DNA from: Comamonas testosteroni
GTDB lineage: Bacteria; Pseudomonadota; Gammaproteobacteria; Burkholderiales; Burkholderiaceae_C
Length of the DNA: 64,000 nucleotides
Assembly: GCF_014076415.1 (NCBI RefSeq)
Contig: NZ_CP043568.1
Span: forward strand, 4,588,001 to 4,652,000
Direction of reading: 5' to 3'
A program made the position numbers and the translations under genes. Under the pieces are notes generated by a model. That model searched no databases and was not told where the DNA came from. It saw only the letters and a program-made list of their open reading frames with translations. Shown here piece after piece: positions 24,915-34,618 of the stretch; position 1 is the stretch's first letter; each line of letters opens with the position of its first letter.

Positions 24915-25946
24915 ATGGCCGACACGCCCAGCCAACGCATCACCATCTCCGACGTGGCTCGCGAGGCCGGTGTTTCACGCACCACGGTCTCCCACGCGCT
25001 CAATGGCCGCGGTCAGGTCGACCCGGCCACACGCCTGAAGGTGGAGGAAGCTGCTCGCAGCCTTGGCTACCGGCCCAATCGCCATGCGCAGCGCCTGCGC
25101 ACAGGCGGCGCCAGCATGATTGCGCTGATGTCGTCCATGCCGTTCACGGTCTCGGGCGGGCCGTCGCGTTTGGGGTTCTTCATGGAAGTGGCTGCTGTCG
25201 CTGCCTCGTCGGCGCTTGAGCGCGGCCTGGTCATGGCGCTGGTTCCGCCCCACAAGCCCGGCCAGACCTCGCTGAACCTGCTCGATATCGACGGCGCCCT
25301 GGTCATAGAGCCGCAGGCCGGCGACCCCCAGCTGGCAGAGCTGCTGCAGCAGGGCCTGCCCGTGGTATCCATCGGCCGCCCGGGCGGCGACCATGTCAAC
25401 GTGCCCTATGTCGATCTGCTGTCGGGTCCGGCTACGCAGATGCTGCTCACGCATATGCTGGCGGCCGGAGCCAGGCAGATAGGGCTGGTGGTCGGCGCCT
25501 CGGAGCGCACCTCCTACAGCCAGGCCGAGCAGGCCTATGCAGCCATGGCAGCCGGTCATGGCATGCAGCCTGTGGTGTTGCGCATGGACGAGGCCGAGGG
25601 CGAGGACGGCGGCCATGCCGCAGCCCAGCAACTGCTGGGCGAACACCCAGAGCTCGATGCCCTGCTGGTCATGGTCGATGCCTTTGCCGTGGGCGCGGCC
25701 CGCTACGCCCAGCAGGCAGGCCTGCGCATTCCCGAAGATCTGATGCTGGCCACGCGCTACGATGGTCTGCGTGCGCGCAGCTGCGAGCCGCCGCTGACGG
25801 CACTGGACCTGCATCTGGAAGACATCGCACAGCTGGCGGTCGATCTGCTGTTCGAGCATCTGCGCGGCGACACCACTAGACGCATGGCCACCGGACCTTT
25901 GCCGACCCTGGCACTGCGCCGCTCCACGCAAAGAAAGCCCGGCTGA
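24915..25946 (+). CDS. LacI/GalR-family transcriptional regulator
   Basis: A 343-residue repressor. The N-terminal HTH and hinge helix ITISDVAREAGVSRTTVSHALNGRG (residues 9-33) then DPATRLKVEEAARSLGYRPNRHAQRL are classical. A periplasmic-binding-protein-like effector domain follows (GALVIEPQAGDP, VNVPYVDLLSG, ALLVMVDAFAVGAARYAQQ). A GAGGA sequence precedes the ATG at 24915. It faces the periplasmic molybdenum hydroxylase operon across about 300 bp containing two matching palindromes, so it most likely represses that operon and itself until an inducer (the enzyme's substrate or product) binds. The effector is unknown. A terminator overlaps its stop codon. Confidence 0.93.
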   Translation: MADTPSQRITISDVAREAGVSRTTVSHALNGRGQVDPATRLKVEEAARSLGYRPNRHAQRLRTGGASMIALMSSMPFTVSGGPSRLGFFMEVAAVAASSALERGLVMALVPPHKPGQTSLNLLDIDGALVIEPQAGDPQLAELLQQGLPVVSIGRPGGDHVNVPYVDLLSGPATQMLLTHMLAAGARQIGLVVGASERTSYSQAEQAYAAMAAGHGMQPVVLRMDEAEGEDGGHAAAQQLLGEHPELDALLVMVDAFAVGAARYAQQAGLRIPEDLMLATRYDGLRARSCEPPLTALDLHLEDIAQLAVDLLFEHLRGDTTRRMATGPLPTLALRRSTQRKPG

Positions 25947-25966
25947 ACCGCTTCAACCGGGCTTTC
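25933..25966. terminator. Bidirectional terminator between the LacI gene and adenine deaminase
   Basis: AAAGCCCGG and CCGGGCTTT plus inner TGAA/TTCA pairing form a long stem; the LacI stop codon lies inside it. The flanking genes are convergent. Confidence 0.75.
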
Positions 25967-26032
25967 AATCACCGGACCCCAGGCTATCGGCGCTTGTGAA
26001 GACGGCCGCTGCGCCGCTCAGCAGTCACTTCG

Positions 26033-27265
<1,233 letters not shown>

Positions 27266-28240
27266 TCAGCAGGTTCCGAAGGCGATCTCCTGAGCCTTCA
27301 GGAAACGGCGATAGGCCGACGACATGCGGTCGGCCGCCGAGTGCATTTCTGCGCGCGGATCCAGCGGCAGGGCCTTGGGCAGCTGCGACTCCAGCACCGG
27401 CTGGTCCTGCACAAAGATGGTGTGCTGGAAGGTCTGCAACTGCTCATCGGTCGATTCGAAGTCCGCGACCGCCAGACGGAACCAGACGCGACTGGTTTCG
27501 GGCGTGACAGGGCAGATGAACAGGCCGATCTGCTCGCGCCAGCCCTGTTTGGAAGTGCCCTCTTCGGGAATCTTGGTCAGCACGGCGGTGTAGGCAGCAG
27601 TCACCTCGTAGGTGTATTCCACCTCGGCCGCCTGGGTGGAGTGCAGATTAGACTGGGGCTGCACGGCCTTGCAGCCTGTCGCCAGCACGCCGGTGGAGGT
27701 GCTCTCCACCTTGTAGGCGGCAATGGCCGTGGCTTCACGGCTGCCCAGCCAGCCTTCGTGCACAAAGCCGAAGTGGGACATGTCGAGGAAGTTCTCGATG
27801 ATGCGCGGCGCACTGGCCGCCACATCGTAAGGCCCGCAGTTCACCTTGCGAAGATGCTCGTCCGTCTCTGCCGCGAACACCGGCAGCTGGCTGTCGGAAG
27901 ACTCCAGGCGCACCCAGATCAGTCCGTAGGCTTCCTGCACCTCGAAAGCCTGCACGCGCTGCGATGCAGGGGGTGTGAAATCTGGCACGGCGGGCACCTT
28001 CACGCACTGGCCCCCGGAAGAGAATTGCCAGCCGTGATAGGGGCATTCCAGATGCCCGTTCTCCACACGGCCCATGGACAGGCGTGCACCGCGATGCGGG
28101 CAGCGGTCCACAAAGGACTGCACCAGCCCCTCGGCATTGCGCCACAGCACCAGCGGCTGTTCCAGCAGCCGCACGGAAAACGGCGCGCTCACCACATCGG
28201 AGGATTGGGCAACAGGATGCCAGAGGGTACGTTCAGTCAT
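27266..28240 (-). CDS. Rieske-type oxygenase, HpxD/NdmA-like, probable purine oxygenase
   Basis: A 324-residue ring-hydroxylating oxygenase alpha subunit. The Rieske [2Fe-2S] site is CPHRGARLS...CPYHGWQF (C-x-H and C-x2-H, residues about 41-63), and the mononuclear iron site is NFLDMSHFGFVH (D-x2-H-x4-H, about 145-156). The C-terminus QDQPVLESQLPK and the SAYRRFLK end resemble the NdmA/NdmB methylxanthine N-demethylases and HpxD, a Klebsiella Rieske protein required for hypoxanthine use. Beside adenine deaminase and a purine importer, oxidation of hypoxanthine to xanthine is the most economical guess. No reductase partner (HpxE/NdmD) is adjacent. The start is uncertain: ATG at 28240 (MTERTLWHP) or 28255. 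Other oxygenases of this subgroup attack different aromatics. Confidence 0.8.
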   Translation of the reverse strand: MTERTLWHPVAQSSDVVSAPFSVRLLEQPLVLWRNAEGLVQSFVDRCPHRGARLSMGRVENGHLECPYHGWQFSSGGQCVKVPAVPDFTPPASQRVQAFEVQEAYGLIWVRLESSDSQLPVFAAETDEHLRKVNCGPYDVAASAPRIIENFLDMSHFGFVHEGWLGSREATAIAAYKVESTSTGVLATGCKAVQPQSNLHSTQAAEVEYTYEVTAAYTAVLTKIPEEGTSKQGWREQIGLFICPVTPETSRVWFRLAVADFESTDEQLQTFQHTIFVQDQPVLESQLPKALPLDPRAEMHSAADRMSSAYRRFLKAQEIAFGTC

Positions 28241-28268
28241 GGGGATACTCGTCATTATCGAAATACAA

Positions 28269-28290
28269 AGGGCCGCTCTGCGGCGGCCCT
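28269..28290 (-). terminator. Possible terminator after the first BMP lipoprotein gene
   Basis: AGGGCCGC and GCGGCCCT form an 8-bp stem with a 6-nt loop. On the minus strand it is followed by TTTGTATTT, a weak T-rich tail. It separates the binding-protein gene from the Rieske gene. Confidence 0.5.
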
Positions 28291-28421
28291 GTCGCTGCAA
28301 GTCGTGTCTGCACAACTGCTAACAGCCAACACTACCCGGCAAACCCCGGGGTCTGCCTGAAGACATGCGCCACAGGCCGCAATCGGTGCGACGAGGCGGC
28401 GCCATGCCTGACCAGCAGTGC

Positions 28422-29579
28422 TTACTTGGCGTCGCCACCTGGCACTTTGCCTTCAACGCCCTTGACGTAGAAATTGATGCCTTTGAGGAAGCCGTCATCG
28501 GCAACCTTGTCGGCAGCGATCAGTTCCTTGCCGTCCTGGCCGGTGATAGGGCCCTTCCAGATGGTGAATGTACCTTCCTTCAATCCCTTTTTCACATCCT
28601 CAACCTTTGCCTTGAGTTCGGCAGGAATGTCGTCAGCCAGTGAAACGATGTCGATCACGCCCTCCTTGACGCCCCACCAGGTCTGACGGCTGGTCCACTT
28701 TCCTTCCAGCGCGTTGCGGGTGGAATCGATGTAGTAAGGCGCCCAGTTGATGATGGACGAGCCCAGGTGAGCCTTGGGACCGTAGGCTGTCATGTCCGAA
28801 TCCCAGCCGAAGGCACGCTTGCCCTTTTCCTCGGCCGTCTTCAGCACTGCAGGCGAATCGGTGTTCTGGAACAGGATGTCGGCGCCGCCGTTGATCAGGC
28901 TGGTCGCAGCTTCGGTCTCCTTGGGAGGGCTGAACCATTCGTTGACCCAGACCACCTTGGTCTTGATCTTGGGATTCACGGACTGGGCGCCCAGGGTGAA
29001 GCTGTTGATATTGCGGATCACTTCGGGAATAGGCACAGAGCCCACCACGCCCAGGGTGTTGGACTTGGTCATGCCACCGGCAATGATGCCGGCCAGATAG
29101 GCACCTTCGTAAGTGCGGCTGTCATAGGTGCTGACATTGGCGGCGGTCTTGTAGCCGGTGGCGTGTTCCCACTTCACATCGGCGAACTCGGGGGCCAGCT
29201 TCTGGATCACGTCCATATAGCCGAAGGTGGTACCGAACACCAGCTTGTTGCCCTGCGAAGCCATGTCGCGCAGCACGCGCTCGGCATCGGCACCTTCGGG
29301 CACGCTCTCCACATAGCTGGTCTTGATCTTGTCACCGAACTCTTTTTCCAGGGCTTTGCGGGCCTGGTCATGGGCAAAGGACCAACCACCGTCGCCCACC
29401 GGGCCGACATACGCAAAAGCAATCTTCAGAGGCTCCGGAGCAGCGGCCGCAGGAGCGGCAGCGGGGGCTGCTGCCGGCGCAGGTGCTTCTTCCTTCTTGC
29501 CGCAGCCTACGAGAGCGGCCGAGGCCACAGCCGTCAGTGCGGCGACCTTGATCAATGAACGCTTGTGCAAATCAGTCAT
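28422..29579 (-). CDS. BMP-family purine/nucleoside-binding lipoprotein (first copy)
   Basis: A 385-residue periplasmic binding lipoprotein of an ABC importer. The lipobox is AALVGC (Cys at about 26). An Ala/Pro-rich linker precedes the folded domain, which begins at LKIAFAYVGPVGDGGWSFAHD. Typical BMP blocks are GNKLVFGTTFGYMD, YEGAYLAGIIAGGMTKSNTLGVVG, PIPEVIRNINSFTLGAQSVNP and WVNEWFSPPKETEAATSLINGGADI. The family binds purine bases or nucleosides. AAGGAAA precedes the ATG at 29579. It is a tandem paralogue of the next gene, separated by a terminator, so it may be expressed on its own and could differ in ligand. Confidence 0.92.
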   Translation of the reverse strand: MTDLHKRSLIKVAALTAVASAALVGCGKKEEAPAPAAAPAAAPAAAAPEPLKIAFAYVGPVGDGGWSFAHDQARKALEKEFGDKIKTSYVESVPEGADAERVLRDMASQGNKLVFGTTFGYMDVIQKLAPEFADVKWEHATGYKTAANVSTYDSRTYEGAYLAGIIAGGMTKSNTLGVVGSVPIPEVIRNINSFTLGAQSVNPKIKTKVVWVNEWFSPPKETEAATSLINGGADILFQNTDSPAVLKTAEEKGKRAFGWDSDMTAYGPKAHLGSSIINWAPYYIDSTRNALEGKWTSRQTWWGVKEGVIDIVSLADDIPAELKAKVEDVKKGLKEGTFTIWKGPITGQDGKELIAADKVADDGFLKGINFYVKGVEGKVPGGDAK

Positions 29580-29713
29580 TAAAGTTTCCTTGGAACAAAG
29601 AGTGAGGTTTGAAACCGATAGGAGCGCAAGCCCATGGATACCGGTTACACCTTGGGCAATATATGCATAAACTGCGCCAAATTGCAGATAGGTATCCTGA
29701 AAACGACAGCGCA

Positions 29714-29738
29714 AAAAGAAAGGCCCCTCGGGGCCTTT
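29714..29738 (-). terminator. Terminator between the two BMP lipoprotein genes
   Basis: AAAGGCCCC pairs with GGGGCCTTT, followed on the minus strand by CTTTTTGC. It lies 35 nt after the second BMP gene's stop codon and limits read-through into the first copy. Confidence 0.75.
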
Positions 29739-29773
29739 GATCGGACGCTGGTCAGACGTCCCGCAAACAGTGC

Positions 29774-30919
29774 TTATTCGGCACCAGGCACCTTGCCTTC
29801 GATGCCGTTCACATAGAAGTTGATGCTGCGCAGCCAGGCATCATCGGCAACCTTGCCAGCTTCCAGCAGTTCCTTGCCGGTATTGTCCTTGATGGGACCT
29901 GTCCAGACGGCGAAGGAGCCGTCCTTCAGGCCGGCGCGGGCCTTATCCACCTTGTCCTTGATTTCCTGGGGCACGTCGTCAGCGATCTTCTTCAGGTCGA
30001 TGGCGCCTTCCTTCACACCCCACCAGAAGTTGCCGGTCTGCCACTTGCCTGCCAGCGTGTCTTCCACCACCTTGCTGTAGTAGGGAGTCCAGTCGATCAC
30101 GGCAGAGCCCAGATGAGCCTTGGGCGCGAAGCCGCTCATGTCGCCGTCCTTGCCGAAGGCACGGGCACCGCGCTCCTCGGCCGTCTTCAGCACGGCGGGA
30201 GAATTGGTGTTCTGGTACATCACGTCCACGCCGCCGTTGATCAGGCTGTTGGCGGCTTCGGATTCCTTGGGAGGAGCAAACCACTCGTTCACCCAGACCA
30301 CCTTGGCCTTGATCGATGGGTCTATGCTCTGAGCGCCCAGCACAAAGCTGTTGATGTTGCGCACCACTTCGGGGATTGGCACCGAAGCCACCACGCCCAC
30401 GGTCTTGGTCTTGGTCATGGCACCCGCCACGATGCCGGCCAGATAAGCGCCTTCAAAGGTCTTGGTGTCGTACACGGCTGCGTTGTCGGCCGTCTTGTAG
30501 CCGGTGGCGTGCTCGAACTTCACATCCTTGGCATCGGCGGCGACCTTTTGCACAAAGTCCTGATAGCCGAAGCTGGTGGCAAAGACCAGCTTGTTGCCCT
30601 GGCCGATCATGTCGCGCATCACGCGCTCGGCGTCGGCAGACTCGGGCACGCTCTCGACCATGGAAGTCTCGATCTTGTCGCCGAACTTCTCCTGGATGGC
30701 CTTGCGGCCCAGCTCGTGCTGGTAGGTCCAGCCGCCGTCGCCGATGGGGCTCACATACATGAAGCCGATCTTGAGCTTGTCGGCAGCAGGAGCAGCCGCA
30801 GGTGCGACGGCAGGAGCCGCTGGTGCCTCCTCCTTCTTGCCGCAAGCGGTCAGCACAGCCATGGAAACAGCCGACAGGCCGATCATCTTGATCAGAGCGC
30901 GTTTGCCCAGAGTTGTCAT
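29774..30919 (-). CDS. BMP-family purine/nucleoside-binding lipoprotein (second copy)
   Basis: A 381-residue lipoprotein closely similar along its length to the neighbouring copy. Lipobox VLTAC (Cys about 26), linker APAAPAVAPAAAPA, then LKIGFMYVSPIGDGGWTYQHELGRKA. Conserved blocks are GNKLVFATSFGYQDF, FEGAYLAGIVAGAMTKTKTVGVV and WVNEWFAPPKESEAANSLINGGVDVMYQNT. GAGG precedes the ATG at 30919. It is 52 bp downstream of the permease gene and probably belongs to the transporter operon (ATPase, permease, permease, binding protein), making it the main binding component. The divergence of ligand-side residues between the two copies suggests different purines. Confidence 0.93.
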   Translation of the reverse strand: MTTLGKRALIKMIGLSAVSMAVLTACGKKEEAPAAPAVAPAAAPAADKLKIGFMYVSPIGDGGWTYQHELGRKAIQEKFGDKIETSMVESVPESADAERVMRDMIGQGNKLVFATSFGYQDFVQKVAADAKDVKFEHATGYKTADNAAVYDTKTFEGAYLAGIVAGAMTKTKTVGVVASVPIPEVVRNINSFVLGAQSIDPSIKAKVVWVNEWFAPPKESEAANSLINGGVDVMYQNTNSPAVLKTAEERGARAFGKDGDMSGFAPKAHLGSAVIDWTPYYSKVVEDTLAGKWQTGNFWWGVKEGAIDLKKIADDVPQEIKDKVDKARAGLKDGSFAVWTGPIKDNTGKELLEAGKVADDAWLRSINFYVNGIEGKVPGAE

Positions 30920-30971
30920 TGGAGTTGTCCTCTCGTTATTTTTGAAAAGCGGATTGCACCACATTTGGGCA

Positions 30972-31892
30972 TCACGCTCCAGGGTAGAAGGGTTTTCCCA
31001 GGGAGGCCGGCATATTGGCCCGAATCCAGGTCGGATTGCGCGAGATCAGCACCAGCACCACGATGGTGGCCAGATACGGCAGCATGGACAGAATCTGGCT
31101 GGGCACCTGAACTCCGGTGGCCTGCAGATGGAACTGCAACATGGTCACGCCGCCAAACAGATAGGCGCCCAGCAGGACGCGGGCTGGTCGCCAGGTCGCA
31201 AAAGTCGTCAGCGCCAACGCGATCCAGCCTCGACCCGAAACCATGTTTTCCACCCACAGCGGCGTGTAGACCACCGAGATGAAGGCACCCGCCAGACCGC
31301 ACATGGCACCGCCAAACATCACGGCCATCAGACGGATGCGGCGCACAGGATAGCCCAGGGCATGGGCTGACGAGGGCGACTCGCCGACCGAACGCAACAC
31401 CAGGCCCGCACGCGTGCGGTAGAGAAACCAGACCATCAAGGCGGCCAGCACGATGGCGCCATATACCAGCGGGTGCAGCGTGAACAAGGCCGGGCCCACG
31501 AGCGGCAGATCTGCCAGGCCCGGGATGGAGTACTTGGGTAGCTCAGGCAGCTTGGCCTGTACATAGCCCAGGCCCACGAAAGCCGAGAAGCCAGCGCCGA
31601 ACAGCGAAAGCGCAAGACCGGTTGCATACTGATTGGTGTTGAACCAGATCACCAGTCCCCCGAAGATGGCGGCCAGCAAGGCCCCTGCCAGCATGCCCGC
31701 ACCAAAGCCCATCCAGGTGTTGCCGGTGTGTACGGTAGCGGCAAAACCCGCAATGGCAGCGCAGAGCATCATGCCCTCGGCACCGAGATTGACGATGCCC
31801 GATTTTTCATTGATCAACAGGCCCAGGGCCGCCAGCGCCAGAACAGTGCCGGCGCTGAGGGTGGAGCCCAGCAGCAGTGCATAGGATTCCAT
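30972..31892 (-). CDS. ABC importer permease, purine/nucleoside type (BPD_transp_2)
   Basis: A 306-residue inner-membrane permease with about 8-9 helices. The N-terminal LLLGSTLSAGTVLALAALGLLINEKSGIVNLGAEGMM is the signature of this permease type, and AVGESPSSAHALGYPV-like SVGESPSSAHALGYPVRR (about 170) is the EAA-like loop that contacts the ATPase. It ends SRNPTWIRANMP. Partner of the permease gene immediately upstream (3 bp gap) and of the double ATPase. It is of the NupPQ/YufPQ type, used for nucleosides and purines in other bacteria. Confidence 0.93.
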   Translation of the reverse strand: MESYALLLGSTLSAGTVLALAALGLLINEKSGIVNLGAEGMMLCAAIAGFAATVHTGNTWMGFGAGMLAGALLAAIFGGLVIWFNTNQYATGLALSLFGAGFSAFVGLGYVQAKLPELPKYSIPGLADLPLVGPALFTLHPLVYGAIVLAALMVWFLYRTRAGLVLRSVGESPSSAHALGYPVRRIRLMAVMFGGAMCGLAGAFISVVYTPLWVENMVSGRGWIALALTTFATWRPARVLLGAYLFGGVTMLQFHLQATGVQVPSQILSMLPYLATIVVLVLISRNPTWIRANMPASLGKPFYPGA

Positions 31893-31895
31893 GGA

Positions 31896-32990
31896 TCAGG
31901 CTCCCTTCACTGCAGAAATGACGCTACTGGCTTTTTTCGCCGCCCAGCGGATGCGGTAGGCCACCAGCGTGTCGCAGGCCAGCAGCGCGAACAGCAGCAG
32001 ACCCTGGAAGACGCCTGTCAGCGCCTTGGGCAGGCCCAGGCGCGACTGCGCCAGCTCGCCACCGATATAAAACATGCTCATGAGAATGGCCGAAAAAATC
32101 ATGCCCACAGGATGCAGGCGCCCCACAAAGGCCACGATGATGGCCGCAAAGCCGTAGCCGGCGGGCACATAGGGCGTGAGCTGACCCAGAGGGCCAGCGA
32201 CTTCCAGCGCTCCCGCCAGACCGGCTGTGGCGCCGGAAATCAGCAGCGCCGTCCACAGTGCCTTGCGCGAGGAAAAACCGGCATAGCGTGCCGCCGATGG
32301 CGCCAGGCCGCCGACTTGCAAGGCGAAACCCGCACGCGTGCGAAACAGGAACGCCCACAGCAGACCAGCTCCCACCAACGAGATGATGACGCCGATATTC
32401 ATGCGCATGCCCTGCACCAGCCGAGGAATCTGGGTAACACGCTCAAAGCTCTTGGTCTGCGGAAAGTTGTATCCCATGGGGTCCTTCCAGGGACCATAGA
32501 CCAGATAGCCCAGCACCAGCGTGCCCACATAGACCAGCATCAGGCTGACCAGAATTTCGTTGGCGTTGAAGCGGTCGCGCAGCAAGGCCACGATGCCCGC
32601 CCAGAGCATGCCGCCCAGCATGCCGGCGATCAGAATGGCTGGCACGATCCAGGGACCTGTGGTCTTGTCGGCCAGCAAGGCAATGCCGCCTGCAGCCACC
32701 GCCCCGATGACGAACTGACCTTCGGCACCAATATTCCAGACATTGGAGCGAAAGCATACGGCCAGCCCCAGTGCAATCAGCAACAAGGGCGTGGCCTTGA
32801 CAGCCAACTCGCCCAAGGCATAGCCCGATTTGATGGGTTCCCAGAAAAAGGCCTGCAAGCCCTTGACCGGATCCTTGCCCAGCAGGGCGAACAGGCAGAC
32901 CCCGACCAGCACGGTGATCAGCAACGCCAGAATCGGCGAGCCATAGGTCCAGAACTTGGACGCCTGGGGACGTGGTTCCAGCTTAAGCAT
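31896..32990 (-). CDS. ABC importer permease, purine/nucleoside type (larger subunit)
   Basis: A 364-residue permease of the same family, longer than its partner. The first helix is at about residues 15-37 (ILALLITVLVGVCLFALLG). The block LLLIALGLAVCFRSNVWNIGAEGQFVIGA is the family signature, and GGLAPSAARYAGFSSRKALW is the coupling loop. GGAGGT precedes the ATG at 32990. Its first 8 bases overlap the end of the ATPase gene, which indicates translational coupling. It forms the heterodimeric channel with the 306-residue permease. Confidence 0.93.
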   Translation of the reverse strand: MLKLEPRPQASKFWTYGSPILALLITVLVGVCLFALLGKDPVKGLQAFFWEPIKSGYALGELAVKATPLLLIALGLAVCFRSNVWNIGAEGQFVIGAVAAGGIALLADKTTGPWIVPAILIAGMLGGMLWAGIVALLRDRFNANEILVSLMLVYVGTLVLGYLVYGPWKDPMGYNFPQTKSFERVTQIPRLVQGMRMNIGVIISLVGAGLLWAFLFRTRAGFALQVGGLAPSAARYAGFSSRKALWTALLISGATAGLAGALEVAGPLGQLTPYVPAGYGFAAIIVAFVGRLHPVGMIFSAILMSMFYIGGELAQSRLGLPKALTGVFQGLLLFALLACDTLVAYRIRWAAKKASSVISAVKGA

Positions 32991-34542
32991 GGGCACCTCC
33001 CTGCACGACCGCCGCATCCCACAGGCCGCTCATCCATTCACCTATCTGCTGCACCGTGGCAGCCGCTCTATCCACCGATGGACTCAGGCGGCCCTTGGCC
33101 ACCACATGCAGGCGGTCACAAATCTCAAACAACTCGTCCAACTCCTCACTGACCACCAGCACGGCGCAACCCTGGTCGCGCAGCTTGAGAATCTCGCCCC
33201 GAATCTGCGCAGCAGCTCCCACATCCACCCCCCAGGTGGGCTGAGAGATGATGAGCAGACGTGGTTTGGCATCAATTTCACGGCCCACGATGAACTTCTG
33301 CAGATTGCCTCCCGACAGCGACTGCGCGGCCGAATTCGGGCCGCCGGCCTTGACGTTGAAGCGACCGATGATGTCCCGCGCCTGCGCCTGCAGAGCCGCC
33401 ATGCGAATCCAGCCGCCCTTGCCAACTGCGGTCTTGCGCGTCAGCAACAGGTTGTGGGCCAGACCCATGCTGGGCACGGCTCCACGCCCCAGGCGCTCCT
33501 CTGGCACAAAGTGCAGACCCATGCCACGGCGCCTGCCCGGGCCCATACGCCCCACGCCTTTGCCCAGCAACTGCACGGCCTCTGCCTCGGAACGCGTGTC
33601 CTCGCCGGACAGCGCATACATCAGCTCTTTCTGGCCGTTGCCGGAGACGCCCGCAATACCGACGACTTCGCCCGCACGCACCTGCAGCGCAATGCTCTGC
33701 AGATCGACACCGAAAGGGTCCTGGCTTTTGAGCGACAGGCCCTGCACACGCAGCACGGTATCGCCGGTATTTGCACTGCGGTGCTCCAGCTCCGGCGGCT
33801 CCGAGCCGATCATCATGCGCGACAGAGAAGCATTGGTCTCGTTGGCCGGGTTGCACTCCCCCGTCACCACACCACCTCGCAACACCGTACAGGCCGTGCA
33901 CAGCGAGCGGATTTCATGCAGCTTGTGGCTGATGTAGAGGATGGAGCAGCCTTCCGCGGCCAGGCGGCGCAACACCACAAACAGCATTTCCACGGCCTGG
34001 GGCGTGAGCACCGAGGTGGGCTCGTCCAGAATCAGCACGCGGGGATTGGTCAGCAGGGCACGGATGATTTCCACGCGCTGCATTTCGCCGACGGAAAGCG
34101 TGTGTACAGGACGATGCGGGTCCACCTCCAGCCCGTAATCACGGGCCGTGGCCTGAATGTTCTCGATCACCCTGGCCAGTGCAATGCTCTTGTCCAGGCC
34201 CAGCCAGACGTTCTCGGCCACGGTCAGCGTGTCGAACAGGCTGAAATGCTGGAACACCATGGCAATGCCCAGTGCCCGGGCTTCCTGCGGATTGCGGATC
34301 TGCACCGGCTTGCCGTCGACCAGGATGGCTCCCTCGTCAGGCTTGACCGCACCATAGATGATCTTCATCAGCGTGGACTTGCCAGCGCCGTTTTCGCCCA
34401 GAATGGCGTGGATCTCGCCGGGCTTAACTTTCAGCGATACCTTGCTGTTTGCAACCACAGCCGGGTACCGCTTGGTAATACCCTCCAGCTGCAAACGCGC
34501 AGGCGCACTCGCAGATGGGGAATGTGTCGGGGGGGGATTCAT
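32983..34542 (-). CDS. ABC importer double ATP-binding protein, purine/nucleoside type
   Basis: A 519-residue protein with two fused nucleotide-binding domains, as in RbsA and YufO. The N-terminal half has Walker A GENGAGKST (about residue 51), signature LSVGEMQRVEI and Walker B VLILDEPTSVLT. The C-terminal half has a degenerate Walker A region GVSGNGQKEL, the signature LSGGNLQKFIVGREI and RLLIISQPTWGVDVGA instead of a normal Walker B, so only the first site is expected to hydrolyse ATP efficiently. The start MNPPPTHS at 34542 was chosen for lack of a better upstream codon. It heads the import operon; a LysR gene ends 76 bp upstream on the same strand. Confidence 0.93.
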   Translation of the reverse strand: MNPPPTHSPSASAPARLQLEGITKRYPAVVANSKVSLKVKPGEIHAILGENGAGKSTLMKIIYGAVKPDEGAILVDGKPVQIRNPQEARALGIAMVFQHFSLFDTLTVAENVWLGLDKSIALARVIENIQATARDYGLEVDPHRPVHTLSVGEMQRVEIIRALLTNPRVLILDEPTSVLTPQAVEMLFVVLRRLAAEGCSILYISHKLHEIRSLCTACTVLRGGVVTGECNPANETNASLSRMMIGSEPPELEHRSANTGDTVLRVQGLSLKSQDPFGVDLQSIALQVRAGEVVGIAGVSGNGQKELMYALSGEDTRSEAEAVQLLGKGVGRMGPGRRRGMGLHFVPEERLGRGAVPSMGLAHNLLLTRKTAVGKGGWIRMAALQAQARDIIGRFNVKAGGPNSAAQSLSGGNLQKFIVGREIDAKPRLLIISQPTWGVDVGAAAQIRGEILKLRDQGCAVLVVSEELDELFEICDRLHVVAKGRLSPSVDRAAATVQQIGEWMSGLWDAAVVQGGAHA

Positions 34543-34618
34543 CGCTGGATTGTCTCTCAATTCAAATAACAAATTGACTCAAACAGGCTCTACGCGCTGA
34601 ACAGGAATACGATACAAG

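Noticed and set aside
31728..33152. Long open frame on the plus strand opposite the purine permeases
   Set aside because: It is the antisense of two clear permease genes with family signatures, and has no own similarity that I can see.
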